Program-made: the position numbers and the translations under genes
Shown: positions 63,758-64,000 of the stretch, in pieces
How the letters are laid out: the number at the start of each line of letters is the position of its first letter
Position numbering within the stretch: position 1 is the stretch's first letter
From: CAVQHY01 sp963712465
GTDB lineage: Bacteria; Actinomycetota; Thermoleophilia; Gaiellales; Gaiellaceae
NCBI GenBank assembly: GCA_963712465.1
Contig: CAVQHY010000003.1
Coordinates: forward strand, 32,952-96,951
DNA length: 64,000 nucleotides
Reading direction: 5' to 3'
Notes under the pieces: generated by a model
Told to the model about the DNA's origin: nothing
What the model saw: only the letters and a program-made list of their open reading frames with translations
Database searches by the model: none

Positions 63758-63892
63758 CTACTCGTCGAGTTGCGCGATCCGCGAGGAAGTGTCGGCTCGC
63801 GCGAGGTAAGAATCGACCAACGCCGCAGCTTCCGCTTCCGAACCGGGCATGAGCTTCCCGTAGAGGTCGAACGTCGTCTCGATCGACGCGTG
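63758..63892 (-). pseudogene. C-terminal fragment of a tyrosine recombinase (integrase)
   Basis: 44 codons read HASIETTFDLYGKLMPG, then ALVDSYLARADTSSRIAQLDE before a TAG stop. HAS ... T-x3-Y-G-x-L is the end of the phage-integrase catalytic domain, with the Tyr nucleophile in FDLYGKL. Upstream of the His codon (minus strand) the sequence no longer matches and the R-H-R catalytic residues are missing. It is a dead remnant next to a tRNA, the usual site of integration. Confidence 0.7.
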
Positions 63893-63961
63893 AGAGGCGC
63901 AGGTCCTTCTTGATGGAAAGAATTCCTGCAAACCGCGCACTTTTGGCAGGCGATGGAGGGA

Positions 63962-64000
63962 TGCCCCCGGCCGGAATCGAACCAGCGCACGCGGTTTAGG
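63962..64000 (-). tRNA. tRNA-Arg (probable anticodon CCT), partial at window edge
   Basis: The 3' part of a tRNA on the minus strand: discriminator A, acceptor 3' strand CGGGGGC, T arm GCTGG/CCGGC with loop TTCGATT, then anticodon-stem ACCGC preceded by CCTAA. If CCTAA is loop positions 34-38, the anticodon is CCT (Arg, AGG codon). The 5' half lies outside the window. The CCA is not encoded. Confidence 0.75.

Overview
The window is GC-rich DNA with tightly packed genes, many GTG/TTG starts and many 4-bp start/stop overlaps. Protein content points to an aerobic, probably Gram-positive actinobacterium: a 14-subunit-type complex I operon, FprA-type reductase, RskA-like anti-sigma factor, DtxR-family repressor, CIRCE-controlled groESL, futalosine-pathway MqnD and L,D-transpeptidase. 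The overall style resembles the Thermoleophilia (Gaiellales/Solirubrobacterales), but that placement is inference and was not tested. No insertion sequence, CRISPR array or replication origin was seen.

Layout. 1-5.95 kb: minus-strand nuoABCDEFG (nuoG cut by the window edge). 6.1-7.9 kb: A-type Fe-S carrier and an FprA-like reductase. 7.6-11.2 kb: a stretch with many frameshifts crossing three unrelated genes (FprA end, cyclase/ATPase regulator, class V aminotransferase end). 12.2-15.9 kb: fumC and a secreted HExxH protease. 15.9-21.1 kb: minus-strand operon for a 2-oxoacid dehydrogenase (E1 alpha, E1 beta, E2) with lipB and lipA, so enzyme and cofactor synthesis are coupled. 21.1-23.5 kb: zinc-ribbon, ASCH, Nudix, MFS. 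23.4-25.6 kb: groES-groEL behind two CIRCE operators. 25.6-29.3 kb: three tandem secreted paralogues of a family I do not recognise, plus a sulfite-oxidase-like protein. 29.3-40.7 kb: YgfZ, tRNA-Arg(GCG), cobalamin-binding-like protein, Rieske protein, ornithine cyclodeaminase family, DtxR repressor, MqnD, thiolase, beta-propeller, frameshifted aldehyde dehydrogenase, ECF sigma/anti-sigma pair and a DUF4395-thioredoxin fusion. 40.7-49.7 kb: a glycolate/glyoxylate block (hydroxyacid dehydrogenase, glcD, glcE, glcF, alanine/serine-glyoxylate aminotransferase) followed by 2-oxoglutarate dehydrogenase E1. 49.7-58.4 kb: GGDEF/HD-GYP protein, L,D-transpeptidase, solute-binding protein, two SDRs, a CDP-alcohol phosphotransferase, a pterin dehydratase and two M23-like paralogues tail to tail. 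58.8-62.3 kb: DUF1059 and an ArsR-SRPBCC-UvrA-like cassette. 62.3-64 kb: a likely mobile-element scar (gene remnant, Fic protein, integrase tail) beside a partial tRNA-Arg.

The most striking regulatory feature is that a TANNNT -10-like hexamer ends 6-10 bases before many start codons, implying leaderless mRNAs. In five divergent gene pairs with only 19-25 bp between start codons, the two opposing -10 elements overlap physically, so one small near-symmetric core could fire both ways. These signals also decided several start codons given here. They are sequence-only predictions and need transcription-start mapping.
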